From the NCBI RefSeq assembly GCF_012034335.1, contig NZ_JAATHJ010000006.1, positions 1 through 64,000 on the forward strand: DNA of 64,000 bases, given 5' to 3'. The notes beneath the pieces were generated by a model that had not been told where the DNA came from, made no database searches, and worked only from the letters and a program-made list of their open reading frames with translations. The stretch is from Alkalicoccus luteus (GTDB lineage Bacteria; Bacillota; Bacilli; Bacillales; Salisediminibacteriaceae). Every line of letters begins with the position of its first letter. Position 1 is the stretch's first letter. This document shows positions 8,367-15,934 of this stretch, piece after piece. The translations under genes were made by a program, and so were the position numbers.

Positions 8367-8621
8367 ATGAAAATCAATCCGATGCACTCGGTTCAGGCTT
8401 ACAAAAGCCAGCAGAACGTGCAGCGTCAGCAACAAGAGATTGTGAAAAAAGCGGATCAGCTGGAAATTTCCGCTCAGGCAAAAGAGCTTGCGAAGGCCCG
8501 TGAATTTACAGAAGCCCGTGAGCAGAAGGTGCAGGAGCTGAAAGCGCAGGTGCAGAACGGCACCTATAAGCCGGACTTAAACGAAACGGCACGAAAAATG
8601 TACGACTACTGGAATAAGTAA
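8367..8621 (+). CDS. flgM: Anti-sigma-D factor FlgM
   Basis: 84 residues. FlgM binds and silences SigD until the hook-basal body is complete. The start at 8367 follows AGGAGG at eleven to sixteen bases upstream and matches the family N-terminus MKINP. The C-terminal half is the conserved helical SigD-binding part, ending ARKMYDYW. It is preceded by a SigD promoter inside the operon and followed 12 bases later by flgN. Confidence 0.93.
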   Translation: MKINPMHSVQAYKSQQNVQRQQQEIVKKADQLEISAQAKELAKAREFTEAREQKVQELKAQVQNGTYKPDLNETARKMYDYWNK

Positions 8622-8633
8622 AGGGAGGCCTGT

Positions 8634-9122
8634 ATGAAGGAGAACCTATACACCATTCTGCAGGCACAGCTCAGCGTGCACGAAGAGCTTCTGACAGCTG
8701 CGGAAGAGAAGACAGCAGCCGTTCAGCATAACGATACGAAAGCGCTCGATGACCTCGTGCGTCAGGAAGCAGGACTCGCTGCCAGGCTGTCAAAGCTTGA
8801 AGCAGCAAGGCGCACGCTGACAGCAGGACTGCTGCGAGCGCAGAACCTGCCTCCGAAGCAGGCGACGCTGAGTGATCTCGCGCCGCTGTTAACAGAAGAC
8901 GAGAAAGAAACATTCAGTGCGATACGTACGAAGCTGATCGAGGTCGTCGACAAGCTGCAGGCGCAAAATGACTTAAACCGGCAGCTTTTGGAGGATTCGC
9001 TTCGATTTGTAAGCGTCAGCCTCGATACGATGAAGCCGAATCGGCAGTTCAGCAGCTATTCCGGCAGCGGCCGGGAAGAAGAGGAACAGAACGGGCGGTC
9101 CCTGTTTGATTCAAAAGCCTGA
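8634..9122 (+). CDS. flgN: Flagellar export chaperone FlgN (YvyG)
   Basis: 162 residues, almost entirely helical, matching the FlgN family that escorts the hook-filament junction proteins FlgK and FlgL to the export gate. It is flanked by flgM and flgK as in B. subtilis. A GGGAGG ribosome-binding site precedes the ATG. The acidic tail (GREEEEQNG) is a local feature. Confidence 0.9.
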   Translation: MKENLYTILQAQLSVHEELLTAAEEKTAAVQHNDTKALDDLVRQEAGLAARLSKLEAARRTLTAGLLRAQNLPPKQATLSDLAPLLTEDEKETFSAIRTKLIEVVDKLQAQNDLNRQLLEDSLRFVSVSLDTMKPNRQFSSYSGSGREEEEQNGRSLFDSKA

Positions 9123-9158
9123 CAGGGGCGGCCTTTTTCTGCAGAGAGGAGTAAAGCA

Positions 9159-10790
9159 ATGGTTTCCACGTTCAGCGGACTTGAAACAGCGCGCCGCGCG
9201 CTGAGTGCCAACCAGTCAGCACTGATGACGGTCGGCCACAATATCGCCAATGCCAATACAGAGGGCTACTCCCGTCAGCGGGTGAATTTTACACAGACAG
9301 AAGCCTTCCCGAGCCCGGCCTTCAATAAGCCCGGCATTCCGGGACAAATGGGAACCGGCGTGAAAGCAGGGGAAGTGCAGCGGGTCCGGGAATCGTTTCT
9401 CGATATTCAGTACCGCGAAGAAAATCAAAAAAACGGCTACTGGGGCGCCCGGCTTGATGCACTGACGAAAATGGAGGACATCATGAACGAGCCGTCCGAT
9501 GACGGGATCTCCCAGGCGATGGACCGCTTCTGGCAGTCGCTCCAGGACTTGTCCGTTAATCCGGAGGACGCCGGAGCACGATCCGTCGTGCGTCAAAACG
9601 GTGAAGCGCTCGCTGATACGATCGGCACGAATTACAGCGCAATCCAGGCGATTCAGCGCGACTACTTAAACGAAGTAGATGTCACAGAAAACAAGGTCAA
9701 TTCCCTCATCCGCCAGATCGACGGCCTGAACAAGCAGATTGCATCCGTCGAACCGCACGGCATGCTGCCAAATGACCTGTACGATCAGCGCGACGTGCTG
9801 CTGGATGAGCTGTCAGCCTATGTGAACATTAAAGTTGACCGCGTGCCGAGCGGCGGAAATGCAAAGCAGATGGCAGACGGAAAAGTAACGGTGACGCTTG
9901 CCAATGAAAACGGCCGTGCGCTTACCGGCGCAGACGGACAGCCGCTCACGCTCATCAACGGAACGGACCTTACATACGAGCAGATCTCGATGAACACCGT
10001 TCCGTCTGAAAGCGACGAGCTGGAGGACCCGCTCTATTCCATTTCCATAGGCAGTGAGGAAATCCGTTTAAGCGAATTCAGCTCACCGGGCAAGCTGTTC
10101 GGCATCGCAGAAGCGTACGGTATTTATACAGGCGAAGCCGATAATCCGGCATCCGCTGCGGCAGCCGACATCCGCGGTATTTATCCGGATATGCTCAGGG
10201 AGCTCGACATGATGGTGAGCCAGTTCGCTAAAGCGCTGAACGACGTGCATAACAGCAACGCGAGCCTGAGTGAAATCGCCTCCGGAGAAAATCAGGACAT
10301 CGACTTTTTCGGCACCGGTTCTGACGTGCGCTTTGCCGATCTCGGCGACGGTGAATACTTCGTCGGCGCAGCGAAAAACTTCCGCGTCAGCGATGAGGTG
10401 AGAAGCAGCCTCGATAACATTGCTGCCTCAAGCTTTGATGGTGGCCAGGCGTTTGCCGGCGACGGATCGGGGGCGCTTGCGCTTGCAAACGTCAAGGATG
10501 AGAGCCTGAACTTTGGCGGCAGTACGACGAACGTACAGAGCTTTTACCAGTCGGTGATCGGCGAAATGGCCGTGGAAACGAGTGAAGCGGGCCGGCTCGA
10601 GCGCAACACGGCTTCGCTGCGGGAATCAGTGGAAAACCGCCGTCATTCGGTGAGCAGCGTGTCGCTGGATGAAGAGATGTCGCTCATGATTCAGTTTCAG
10701 CATTCCTACAACGCAGCGGCACGAAGCCTGACGAACATGGATGACATTCTCGACCGCGTCATCAACGGTATGGGCCGCGTCGGTCTGTAA
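9159..10790 (+). CDS. flgK: Hook-filament junction protein FlgK (HAP1)
   Basis: 543 residues. The N-terminus has the flagellar rod/hook signature ETARRALSANQSALMTVGHN with NIANANTEGYSRQRV. The C-terminus has the matching coiled-coil region (SLDEEMSLMIQFQHSYNAAARSLTN). The central part is variable and acidic. FlgK forms the first junction ring between hook and filament. An AGAGGAG precedes the start. The flgL start is 25 bases downstream. Confidence 0.96.
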   Translation: MVSTFSGLETARRALSANQSALMTVGHNIANANTEGYSRQRVNFTQTEAFPSPAFNKPGIPGQMGTGVKAGEVQRVRESFLDIQYREENQKNGYWGARLDALTKMEDIMNEPSDDGISQAMDRFWQSLQDLSVNPEDAGARSVVRQNGEALADTIGTNYSAIQAIQRDYLNEVDVTENKVNSLIRQIDGLNKQIASVEPHGMLPNDLYDQRDVLLDELSAYVNIKVDRVPSGGNAKQMADGKVTVTLANENGRALTGADGQPLTLINGTDLTYEQISMNTVPSESDELEDPLYSISIGSEEIRLSEFSSPGKLFGIAEAYGIYTGEADNPASAAAADIRGIYPDMLRELDMMVSQFAKALNDVHNSNASLSEIASGENQDIDFFGTGSDVRFADLGDGEYFVGAAKNFRVSDEVRSSLDNIAASSFDGGQAFAGDGSGALALANVKDESLNFGGSTTNVQSFYQSVIGEMAVETSEAGRLERNTASLRESVENRRHSVSSVSLDEEMSLMIQFQHSYNAAARSLTNMDDILDRVINGMGRVGL

Positions 10791-10814
10791 GAAACGAGTA
10801 GAGGAGGAAACGGC

Positions 10815-11966
10815 ATGCGAGTAACCCAGTCGATGATGACTGCCAATTCGATGAAGCATTTATCCAGCGGGTACGGGCAGATGATGAAATACCAGGACCA
10901 GCTTTCAAGCGGGAAGAAAATTTCCCGTGCCTCCCAGGATCCGGTCGTGGCGATGAACGGCATTCGCTATCGAACCCAGGTGACGGAAACCGGCCAGTTT
11001 AAACGCAATCTTTCTGAAGCGCACAACTGGATGGATACGTCGGATGCAACGCTTGATAAAGCGACGAACTCGCTCCACCGCGTCCGCGAGCTGACCGTGC
11101 AGGCGTCCAATGACTCCTACGAAGCCGGACAGCGCTCCAATATCGCAAAAGAAGTCGCCCAGCTGCGGGAGCACCTGGCGTCGCTTGCGAACACGCGCAA
11201 CAATAATAAATACATGTTCAACGGCACGGATACGACGAACGCTCCGGTCGATACGAGCCGCATGGATATCGGCTTTAACGGCCTGAGCGGCGTTTTGGAG
11301 GGAGATCTCCCGGAGGAAGCCGAGGACTTTCCGCTCGACGTGATGTATAAAGGAAACGCCTATGCCTTTCAGGGGATGGAAGGAGACAGCGCGGTCTTTA
11401 CCGGACCGGATAACGAAACGATTTCGTTTACGATTGAGGACGGCAGCGTAACGGGAGCCGTGCGCAGCTTTACTGAGGACGGCACGACCCGCACGGAATC
11501 GCTTCCTGAACGAAGCGTCATCGTATCTCATAAAGACGCTGTATCGACGAATGGACGTACGGTGAGCGTGGAGCTGATGAAGGGCACGAACGTGGACATT
11601 AACGTGAACCCGCAGGCCGTCTTCGGCAACCAGCTGTTTGCGGATTTAAAGGCGCTGGAAAACGCACTGGAGCATCCGGATACAACAGCCTCGGAGCTTT
11701 CCGGCATGCTGGACGTGCTCGATAAGCACGTAAATAATTCCGTCAATGAACGCGCGGAGCTCGGCGCGCGCATGAACCGGGTCGAGATGATCGACCGTCG
11801 CGTGCAGGAGCAGGAAGTAATCGCCAAGCGGATCATGTCCGACAACGAGGACGTGGAAATGGAAGAAGCGATCATGAACTTAATGACCGCTGAAAACGTT
11901 CATCGCGCCGCACTCTCCTCCGGGGCACGCATCATGCAGCCGTCACTCATGGATTTTCTCCGGTAA
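10815..11966 (+). CDS. flgL: Hook-filament junction protein FlgL (HAP3)
   Basis: 383 residues, longer than the ~300 of B. subtilis because of an extended middle domain (about 170-260). The flagellin-like N-terminus (MRVTQSMMTANSMKHL, then QLSSGKKISRASQDP) and C-terminus (EEAIMNLMTAENVHRAALS) define the family. It forms the second junction ring. AGAGGAGG upstream fixes the ATG. Confidence 0.95.
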   Translation: MRVTQSMMTANSMKHLSSGYGQMMKYQDQLSSGKKISRASQDPVVAMNGIRYRTQVTETGQFKRNLSEAHNWMDTSDATLDKATNSLHRVRELTVQASNDSYEAGQRSNIAKEVAQLREHLASLANTRNNNKYMFNGTDTTNAPVDTSRMDIGFNGLSGVLEGDLPEEAEDFPLDVMYKGNAYAFQGMEGDSAVFTGPDNETISFTIEDGSVTGAVRSFTEDGTTRTESLPERSVIVSHKDAVSTNGRTVSVELMKGTNVDINVNPQAVFGNQLFADLKALENALEHPDTTASELSGMLDVLDKHVNNSVNERAELGARMNRVEMIDRRVQEQEVIAKRIMSDNEDVEMEEAIMNLMTAENVHRAALSSGARIMQPSLMDFLR

Positions 11967-11972
11967 CAGCTG

Positions 11973-12536
11973 ATGCAGATTCAAATCGACGTAACCCACG
12001 CGAAAACGGGCATGACGCATCACCGGCCGCCGATGCAGATTACGCAGCGTCCGGCGGAGCTGTCGATTCAGCAGGATCCAGGGACCGTGCAGATGAGTAC
12101 GACGGATGGAAAGCTGTCGATTGATCAGACCGAAGCGTTTGCTGATGCCGGACTAAAAGGCATTCTCCGCCGCAACAACGAAATGGCCGCTAAAGCGAAT
12201 CAGCAGGTGCTCGCCTATATCGCGAAAGTGGCCCGGGACGGGGAGCAGCTAAAGCGGATTGAAGAACCCGGTAATAAAATCGCCATGCTCGCCAAAGAGC
12301 GCGGCCGCATCTTTGAGCACGAGCTCGCCTACCGTCAGATCCCGTCCGGGACGGAGAAGGTGCGCATATCCTATGAGCCGTCGCAGCTGTCGGTAACGGT
12401 CACTCCGGCTGACGTAGCAGTCAACGTGACTCCGCACCGGCCGCATATCGATGCGCCTCGATGGAGCGTTGACACGTACGTCACACAAAAGCCGGACGTG
12501 CGCATCACGGCCCCGCGTCTTGACCGGACTATATAA
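11973..12536 (+). CDS. yviE: Flagellar-operon protein YviE (DUF6470)
   Basis: 187 residues, close to the B. subtilis YviE length, and located in the conserved slot between flgL and fliW. The ribosome-binding site is poor and the ATG comes only seven bases after the flgL stop, so translation is probably coupled. The protein is rich in beta-prone repeats around residues 110-185 (SYEPSQLSVTVTPADVAV). Biochemical role unknown. Confidence 0.85.
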   Translation: MQIQIDVTHAKTGMTHHRPPMQITQRPAELSIQQDPGTVQMSTTDGKLSIDQTEAFADAGLKGILRRNNEMAAKANQQVLAYIAKVARDGEQLKRIEEPGNKIAMLAKERGRIFEHELAYRQIPSGTEKVRISYEPSQLSVTVTPADVAVNVTPHRPHIDAPRWSVDTYVTQKPDVRITAPRLDRTI

Positions 12537-12548
12537 TAGTAGAAACTG

Positions 12549-12578
12549 GGTGTTCCATTTGTCAGGGAACGCCTTTTT
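12549..12578 (+). terminator. Terminator after yviE
   Basis: An 8-bp stem (12549-12556 with 12666-type complement at 12566-12573) followed by TTTTT. It separates the flgM-yviE operon from fliW-csrA, so fliW probably has its own promoter in 12579-12690, where I see no convincing box. Confidence 0.75.
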
Positions 12579-12690
12579 CATTATCACGAACGGCTAACAA
12601 AATTTAGGGAATATAAGCCAAATTCCTTATCGAAATGAAGAACCTTGATGCGGTACACTAAACGAAGTGAAGAGAAACAGGGGGATGATT

Positions 12691-13134
12691 ATGCAAATTG
12701 AAACGAAGTACAGCGGAACGGTGGACATCAATGAAGCGAACATTACCGTGTTCCCGTCCGGTATCCCGAGCTTTGAAGCGGAAAAGCAGTTTGTTCTGCT
12801 CCCATTCGCAGAAGAAACGGGGCCGTTTTACATTCTGCAGTCCGTCGCCACAGCGGAGCTCGCGTTCATCGTCATGAATCCGTTTACGTTTTTTCCGGAT
12901 TATGAAGTGGAGCTGAGCGATCAGACGCTGGAAGCACTCCACGTGAGCGCCGAAGAGGACGTGTCGCTGTTTGTCATGCTGACACTGAAGGACTCTTGGC
13001 AGGACTCTTCTGCGAATCTGCGGGGACCGATCGTGATCAATCACGAGACGCGTCTCGGACGGCAAATCGTGCTGGCAGAAAGCAGCTATTCGACGAAACA
13101 TGCGCTGCCGGTGCCAGCAAAGGAGGGCAAGTAA
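12691..13134 (+). CDS. fliW: Flagellar assembly factor FliW
   Basis: 147 residues. FliW binds either flagellin or CsrA and so relieves CsrA repression of hag translation. The start chosen is the ATG at 12691, five bases after AGGGGG; it gives the family N-terminus MQIETKY. Conserved segments include FPSGIPSFE and the LQSV strand. Its stop codon directly abuts the csrA1 start, the standard coupled fliW-csrA pair. Confidence 0.95.
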   Translation: MQIETKYSGTVDINEANITVFPSGIPSFEAEKQFVLLPFAEETGPFYILQSVATAELAFIVMNPFTFFPDYEVELSDQTLEALHVSAEEDVSLFVMLTLKDSWQDSSANLRGPIVINHETRLGRQIVLAESSYSTKHALPVPAKEGK

Positions 13135-13365
13135 ATGCTCGTTCTTTCCCGCAAGCAGAATCAGTCGATCAAAATCGGCGACGATATTGAGCTCACGGTC
13201 GTTTCCGTTGAAGGCGATCAGGTAAAGCTCGGCATTAACGCACCGAAGAACGTCGAGATCCACCGCAAAGAGGTGTATCTCGCGATTCAAGAGGAAAACG
13301 CAAGCGCTGCTTCTTCCAGTATTGATGTGCTGACAGCCTTTGCAAAAAATGATTCGAGTCACTAA
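13135..13365 (+). CDS. csrA: Translational repressor CsrA (canonical copy, csrA1)
   Basis: 76 residues with the full canonical sequence: [19 protein letters not shown], the core [15 protein letters not shown] and a C-terminal helix. Leu4, Arg6 and the Arg of VEIHR, the RNA-contacting positions known in the family, are all present. It binds GGA-containing loops in the hag leader and blocks ribosome access. It directly follows fliW with no gap. Two further, divergent CsrA-like genes lie at 17552 and 17847. Confidence 0.96.
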   Translation: MLVLSRKQNQSIKIGDDIELTVVSVEGDQVKLGINAPKNVEIHRKEVYLAIQEENASAASSSIDVLTAFAKNDSSH

Positions 13366-13501
13366 AAACATCCAATAAGTGGAATAAACATCCAGGCGCA
13401 CCCGCAAGGCATCGATAATTGTCTTAGAATTGTCTGCGTCTTTTGCCTCTATAGCAAGCCTTTTTTGAACAGTGGTGTGACTGGAAAATACCTATCGAAT
13501 C

Positions 13502-13530
13502 TTGTCGTTTTTTTTCTCAACGTGTATTCT
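13502..13530 (+). promoter_or_regulatory. SigA-type promoter of the LuxR-like gene
   Basis: TTGTCG (13502-13507), 17 bases, TATTCT (13525-13530), placed 35 bases before the start codon. Confidence 0.6.
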
Positions 13531-13564
13531 TATGAGTAGACCAATAAAGGGAGGATCTTCATTC

Positions 13565-14263
13565 ATGCAACAATCGTATACACCGACCCACACTGCAGCG
13601 AACGGCCAGGTCCTCGTCATCGATCATGACCGCTATCTCACCGGCAACTCCGAGAAGCGCCTGCAGGAAACCCTGCCGGGAGAGCGTGTCATTGTCGAAC
13701 AGGGGGATGTCCAATCGTTTGATGACGCCTCCCATGTGTTTCTGCTGATCGAATCCCTGACGTCGGAAACGACCGACTGGATCGACGATGTGCTGGAACG
13801 GGCGGGGGATGCGAAGGTGCTGCTTGTCACAGTCGGACGCCCGAGCAGCTCACTGATCCCATACTTGTCGAATCATCTGAGCGGTCTGTTGTCGGTACAT
13901 AGCTTTTATACGTACGGAAAGACGATTATCAGTACCGTCGATGAATTCGGCTGCTACCTCGAGCAGGGCATGCATGACGACCTCGTCCGCCACCTGCACG
14001 AGCAGAAGCTGCGCGACCGGCCGATTAAGCGGCTCGTTCTGAGGCAGGAGGACGTGCAGTACCAGCTCACGAAAAACGAGCGCGCCGTCCTTCAGCACAT
14101 CCTGGATGGCCACAACAACCGTAAAATTGCCGAACTCATGTATCTCGCCCCATCCACCGTCAGCACCGTTATCAGCCACCTGCTGAAAAAGCTCGGCGCC
14201 AACGACCGTACCGACGCCATGGTGCGCATTATCCGCAACGGCTGGGTCGACGCAATGAGATAA
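13565..14263 (+). CDS. Orphan LuxR-type regulator with degenerate receiver domain
   Basis: 232 residues. The C-terminal 65 residues are a clear LuxR/NarL HTH (LTKNERAVLQHILDGHNNRKIAEL, recognition helix SPSTVSTVISHLL-like, then KKLGANDRTDAMVRII), related to DegU. The N-terminal ~130 residues look receiver-like in secondary structure, but the phospho-acceptor Asp is not where expected (FLLIESLTSE), and no kinase gene is adjacent. It may respond to a partner or to levels and not to phosphorylation. The ATG at 13565 is preceded by GGGAGG. Its position between csrA and hag suggests a role in motility control. A similar protein is encoded at 20204-20893 on the other side of the flagellin cluster. 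Confidence 0.8.
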   Translation: MQQSYTPTHTAANGQVLVIDHDRYLTGNSEKRLQETLPGERVIVEQGDVQSFDDASHVFLLIESLTSETTDWIDDVLERAGDAKVLLVTVGRPSSSLIPYLSNHLSGLLSVHSFYTYGKTIISTVDEFGCYLEQGMHDDLVRHLHEQKLRDRPIKRLVLRQEDVQYQLTKNERAVLQHILDGHNNRKIAELMYLAPSTVSTVISHLLKKLGANDRTDAMVRIIRNGWVDAMR

Positions 14264-14272
14264 ACGTTTTGA

Positions 14273-14298
14273 AGCTCTCCGGATAGGAGGGCTTTTTT
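14273..14298 (+). terminator. Terminator of the LuxR-like gene
   Basis: An 8-bp stem (14273-14280 with 14286-14293), loop GGATA, then a T run. Confidence 0.85.
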
Positions 14299-14349
14299 GT
14301 ATGCATAGGAGTAGTAAAATAATGGCTGATGGGTAGTTCTTCGCTTTCG

Positions 14350-14450
14350 ATCGAACGCTTTCCGGAGGGGACGGCCTCAGCTAGCTGGCTTTATATAACA
14401 AAGCCAGTGGATCTTCGACTCGCCCTGATCCTCCCGGAGTCGTCGATCAT
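14350..14450 (-). repeat. Dispersed intergenic repeat, copy 1 (reverse orientation)
   Basis: The reverse complement contains the shared core GAGGATCAG, CGAAGATCCA and AGCTGAGGCCGT, ending in CCCTCCGGAAAGCG. Two further copies are at 37955-38060 and 56566-56668. This copy has an extra internal palindrome (GGCTTTATATAACAAAGCC) in the middle. It lies in the 567-base gap between the LuxR-like gene and flagellin 1. The rest of that gap up to 14640 shows nothing recognisable. Confidence 0.75.
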
Positions 14451-14641
14451 CGCTACGAAGACACGATTGGCGGTTATTACAGAACAATTCTTCTCAACGG
14501 AAATGCAGTCAGAATAAAGTGCCATCTAAAACGTCGTTGGCAGCATTGCATACATGCAGGAGTTTAGACGGTTGAATAAAAGTAATTCATTATTTATCAA
14601 ACATATCTGCTTGTACAAAACCTTCATTTCATTATTAACTT

Positions 14642-14668
14642 AAAAGCCAGCTGATCTGGAAGGCTTTT
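14642..14668 (+). terminator. Hairpin upstream of the flagellin 1 promoter
   Basis: AAAAGCC (14642-14648) pairs with GGCTTTT (14662-14668). It may insulate the hag promoter from upstream transcription. Confidence 0.5.
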
Positions 14669-14696
14669 ATTATCAAAAGAAAAGTGACCTATTTCC

Positions 14697-14723
14697 TAAA
14701 CATTAATTAACTTCCTCCGATAT
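14697..14723 (+). promoter_or_regulatory. SigD promoter of flagellin 1
   Basis: TAAA (14697-14700), exactly 15 bases, TCCGATAT (14716-14723). Seven of eight -10 positions fit the GCCGATAT consensus. Confidence 0.85.
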
Positions 14724-14785
14724 TAACCATGCAGGGCAGAGGAACCGGCGGCCGACGGAACCAACGCCCTAACTACGTACTTCCA

Positions 14786-14822
14786 TCACAAGGATGTGAC
14801 CGGGAGTTAAAATCAGGGAGGA
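14786..14822 (+). promoter_or_regulatory. CsrA-binding sites in the flagellin 1 leader
   Basis: A small hairpin TCAC-AAGGAT-GTGA (14786-14799) shows the GGA in its loop, the same design as binding site BS1 of B. subtilis hag. A second GGA lies in the Shine-Dalgarno (GGGAGGAT, 14816-14823). Two sites spaced this way allow a CsrA dimer to bridge and cover the ribosome-binding site. The site structure is seen in sequence; the mechanism is known from B. subtilis. Confidence 0.8.
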
Positions 14823-14830
14823 TATTTTTT

Positions 14831-15856
14831 ATGATTATTAACAACAACATTTCAGCAATGAACACTCACCGTCAGCTGGGCATGAACCAGAACGCGATGC
14901 AGAACTCGATGGAGAAGCTTTCTTCTGGCCTTCGTATCAACCGTGCAGGGGACGACGCAGCAGGATTAGCTATTTCTGAAAAGATGCGTGCTCAGATCAA
15001 CGGACTTGATCAAGCTAGCCGTAACGCGCAGGATGGTATTTCACTCATTCAAACTGCAGAGGGTGCTCTCGATGAGACACACAGCATTCTTCAGAGAATG
15101 AGAGAGTTAGCTGTTCAGTCTTCAAACGATACTAATACTACAGAAGACCGTGCTGAAATTCAAAAAGAAGTAGATCAACTTGCCGCCGAAATTACCCGTA
15201 TTGGAGACAATACTGAGTTTAATACACAGACACTGTTAGATGGTGATTTAAACAATAAATTTCATATCGGAGCCAACGAGGGGCAGAATATATCCGTTTC
15301 AGTCGCTGATATGCGTTCAGATGCACTTGAAGTTGGTACTGCCTATACTGCTGAAACAGAAAATGAAACAACAGGTACTTTAGTAGGTCAAGATGGAACT
15401 ACAGTTGCTACATTCCGAGAAGCCGTTGAGGAAGTTGTTGATGGTGATGGTGATGTAACTACTGAAGCTGCAGTTGCTGGTTATTACAATGAAGATGATG
15501 AATTAGTTTTAGCTTCAGAAACTACATTGGCGGATGGTAATACAGGTGCTAAAGGAATTGATGTTTCTAGTCAAGAAACTGCTGATACTGCAATTACTAC
15601 AATTAACTCTGCTATTGAATCAGTTTCTGCACAACGTTCCGAGCTGGGCGCAGTACAAAATCGCTTAGAACACACGATCTCTAACTTGGATAACTCTTCG
15701 GAGAACCTATCAGCTGCGGAATCTCGTATCCGTGATGTTGATATGGCTGCTGAGATGATGGAGATGACGCGTGCGAATATTCTCTCTCAGGCTTCTCAGT
15801 CTATGCTTGCTCAAGCTAACCAGCAGCCACAGTCTGTTCTTCAACTGCTTGGATAA
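14831..15856 (+). CDS. hag: Flagellin 1 (Hag)
   Basis: 341 residues. The D0/D1 N-terminal region (MIINNNISAMNTHRQLG, SSGLRINRAGDDAAGLAISEK) and C-terminal region (ENLSAAESRIRDVDMAAEMMEMTR, ending QQPQSVLQLLG) are canonical. The exposed middle domain (about 165-255) is short, acidic and rich in Thr. The start at 14831 follows the Shine-Dalgarno. Both terminal domains are nearly identical to flagellin 2 at 18228, so the two subunits could co-polymerise. Base composition looks more AT-rich than the flgK-flgL region. Export depends on FliS and FliW. Confidence 0.97.
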   Translation: MIINNNISAMNTHRQLGMNQNAMQNSMEKLSSGLRINRAGDDAAGLAISEKMRAQINGLDQASRNAQDGISLIQTAEGALDETHSILQRMRELAVQSSNDTNTTEDRAEIQKEVDQLAAEITRIGDNTEFNTQTLLDGDLNNKFHIGANEGQNISVSVADMRSDALEVGTAYTAETENETTGTLVGQDGTTVATFREAVEEVVDGDGDVTTEAAVAGYYNEDDELVLASETTLADGNTGAKGIDVSSQETADTAITTINSAIESVSAQRSELGAVQNRLEHTISNLDNSSENLSAAESRIRDVDMAAEMMEMTRANILSQASQSMLAQANQQPQSVLQLLG

Positions 15857-15880
15857 TTTCATTTCGTTACTTCTTAACGG

Positions 15881-15911
15881 GAGGCTCTGGCTTAGGCCGG
15901 GCCTCTTTTTT
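15881..15911 (+). terminator. Terminator of flagellin 1
   Basis: GAGGC...GCCTC stem with inner pairing, then TTTTTT. Confidence 0.85.
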
Positions 15912-15934
15912 GATTTTGATTTGGAGGTGAGTGC

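Noticed and set aside
14329-14517. Short ORFs translated from the dispersed repeat (also at 37857-38093 and 56486-56695)
   Set aside because: The similar peptide comes from the shared repeat DNA. There are no ribosome-binding sites, and the frames differ in length outside the repeat.
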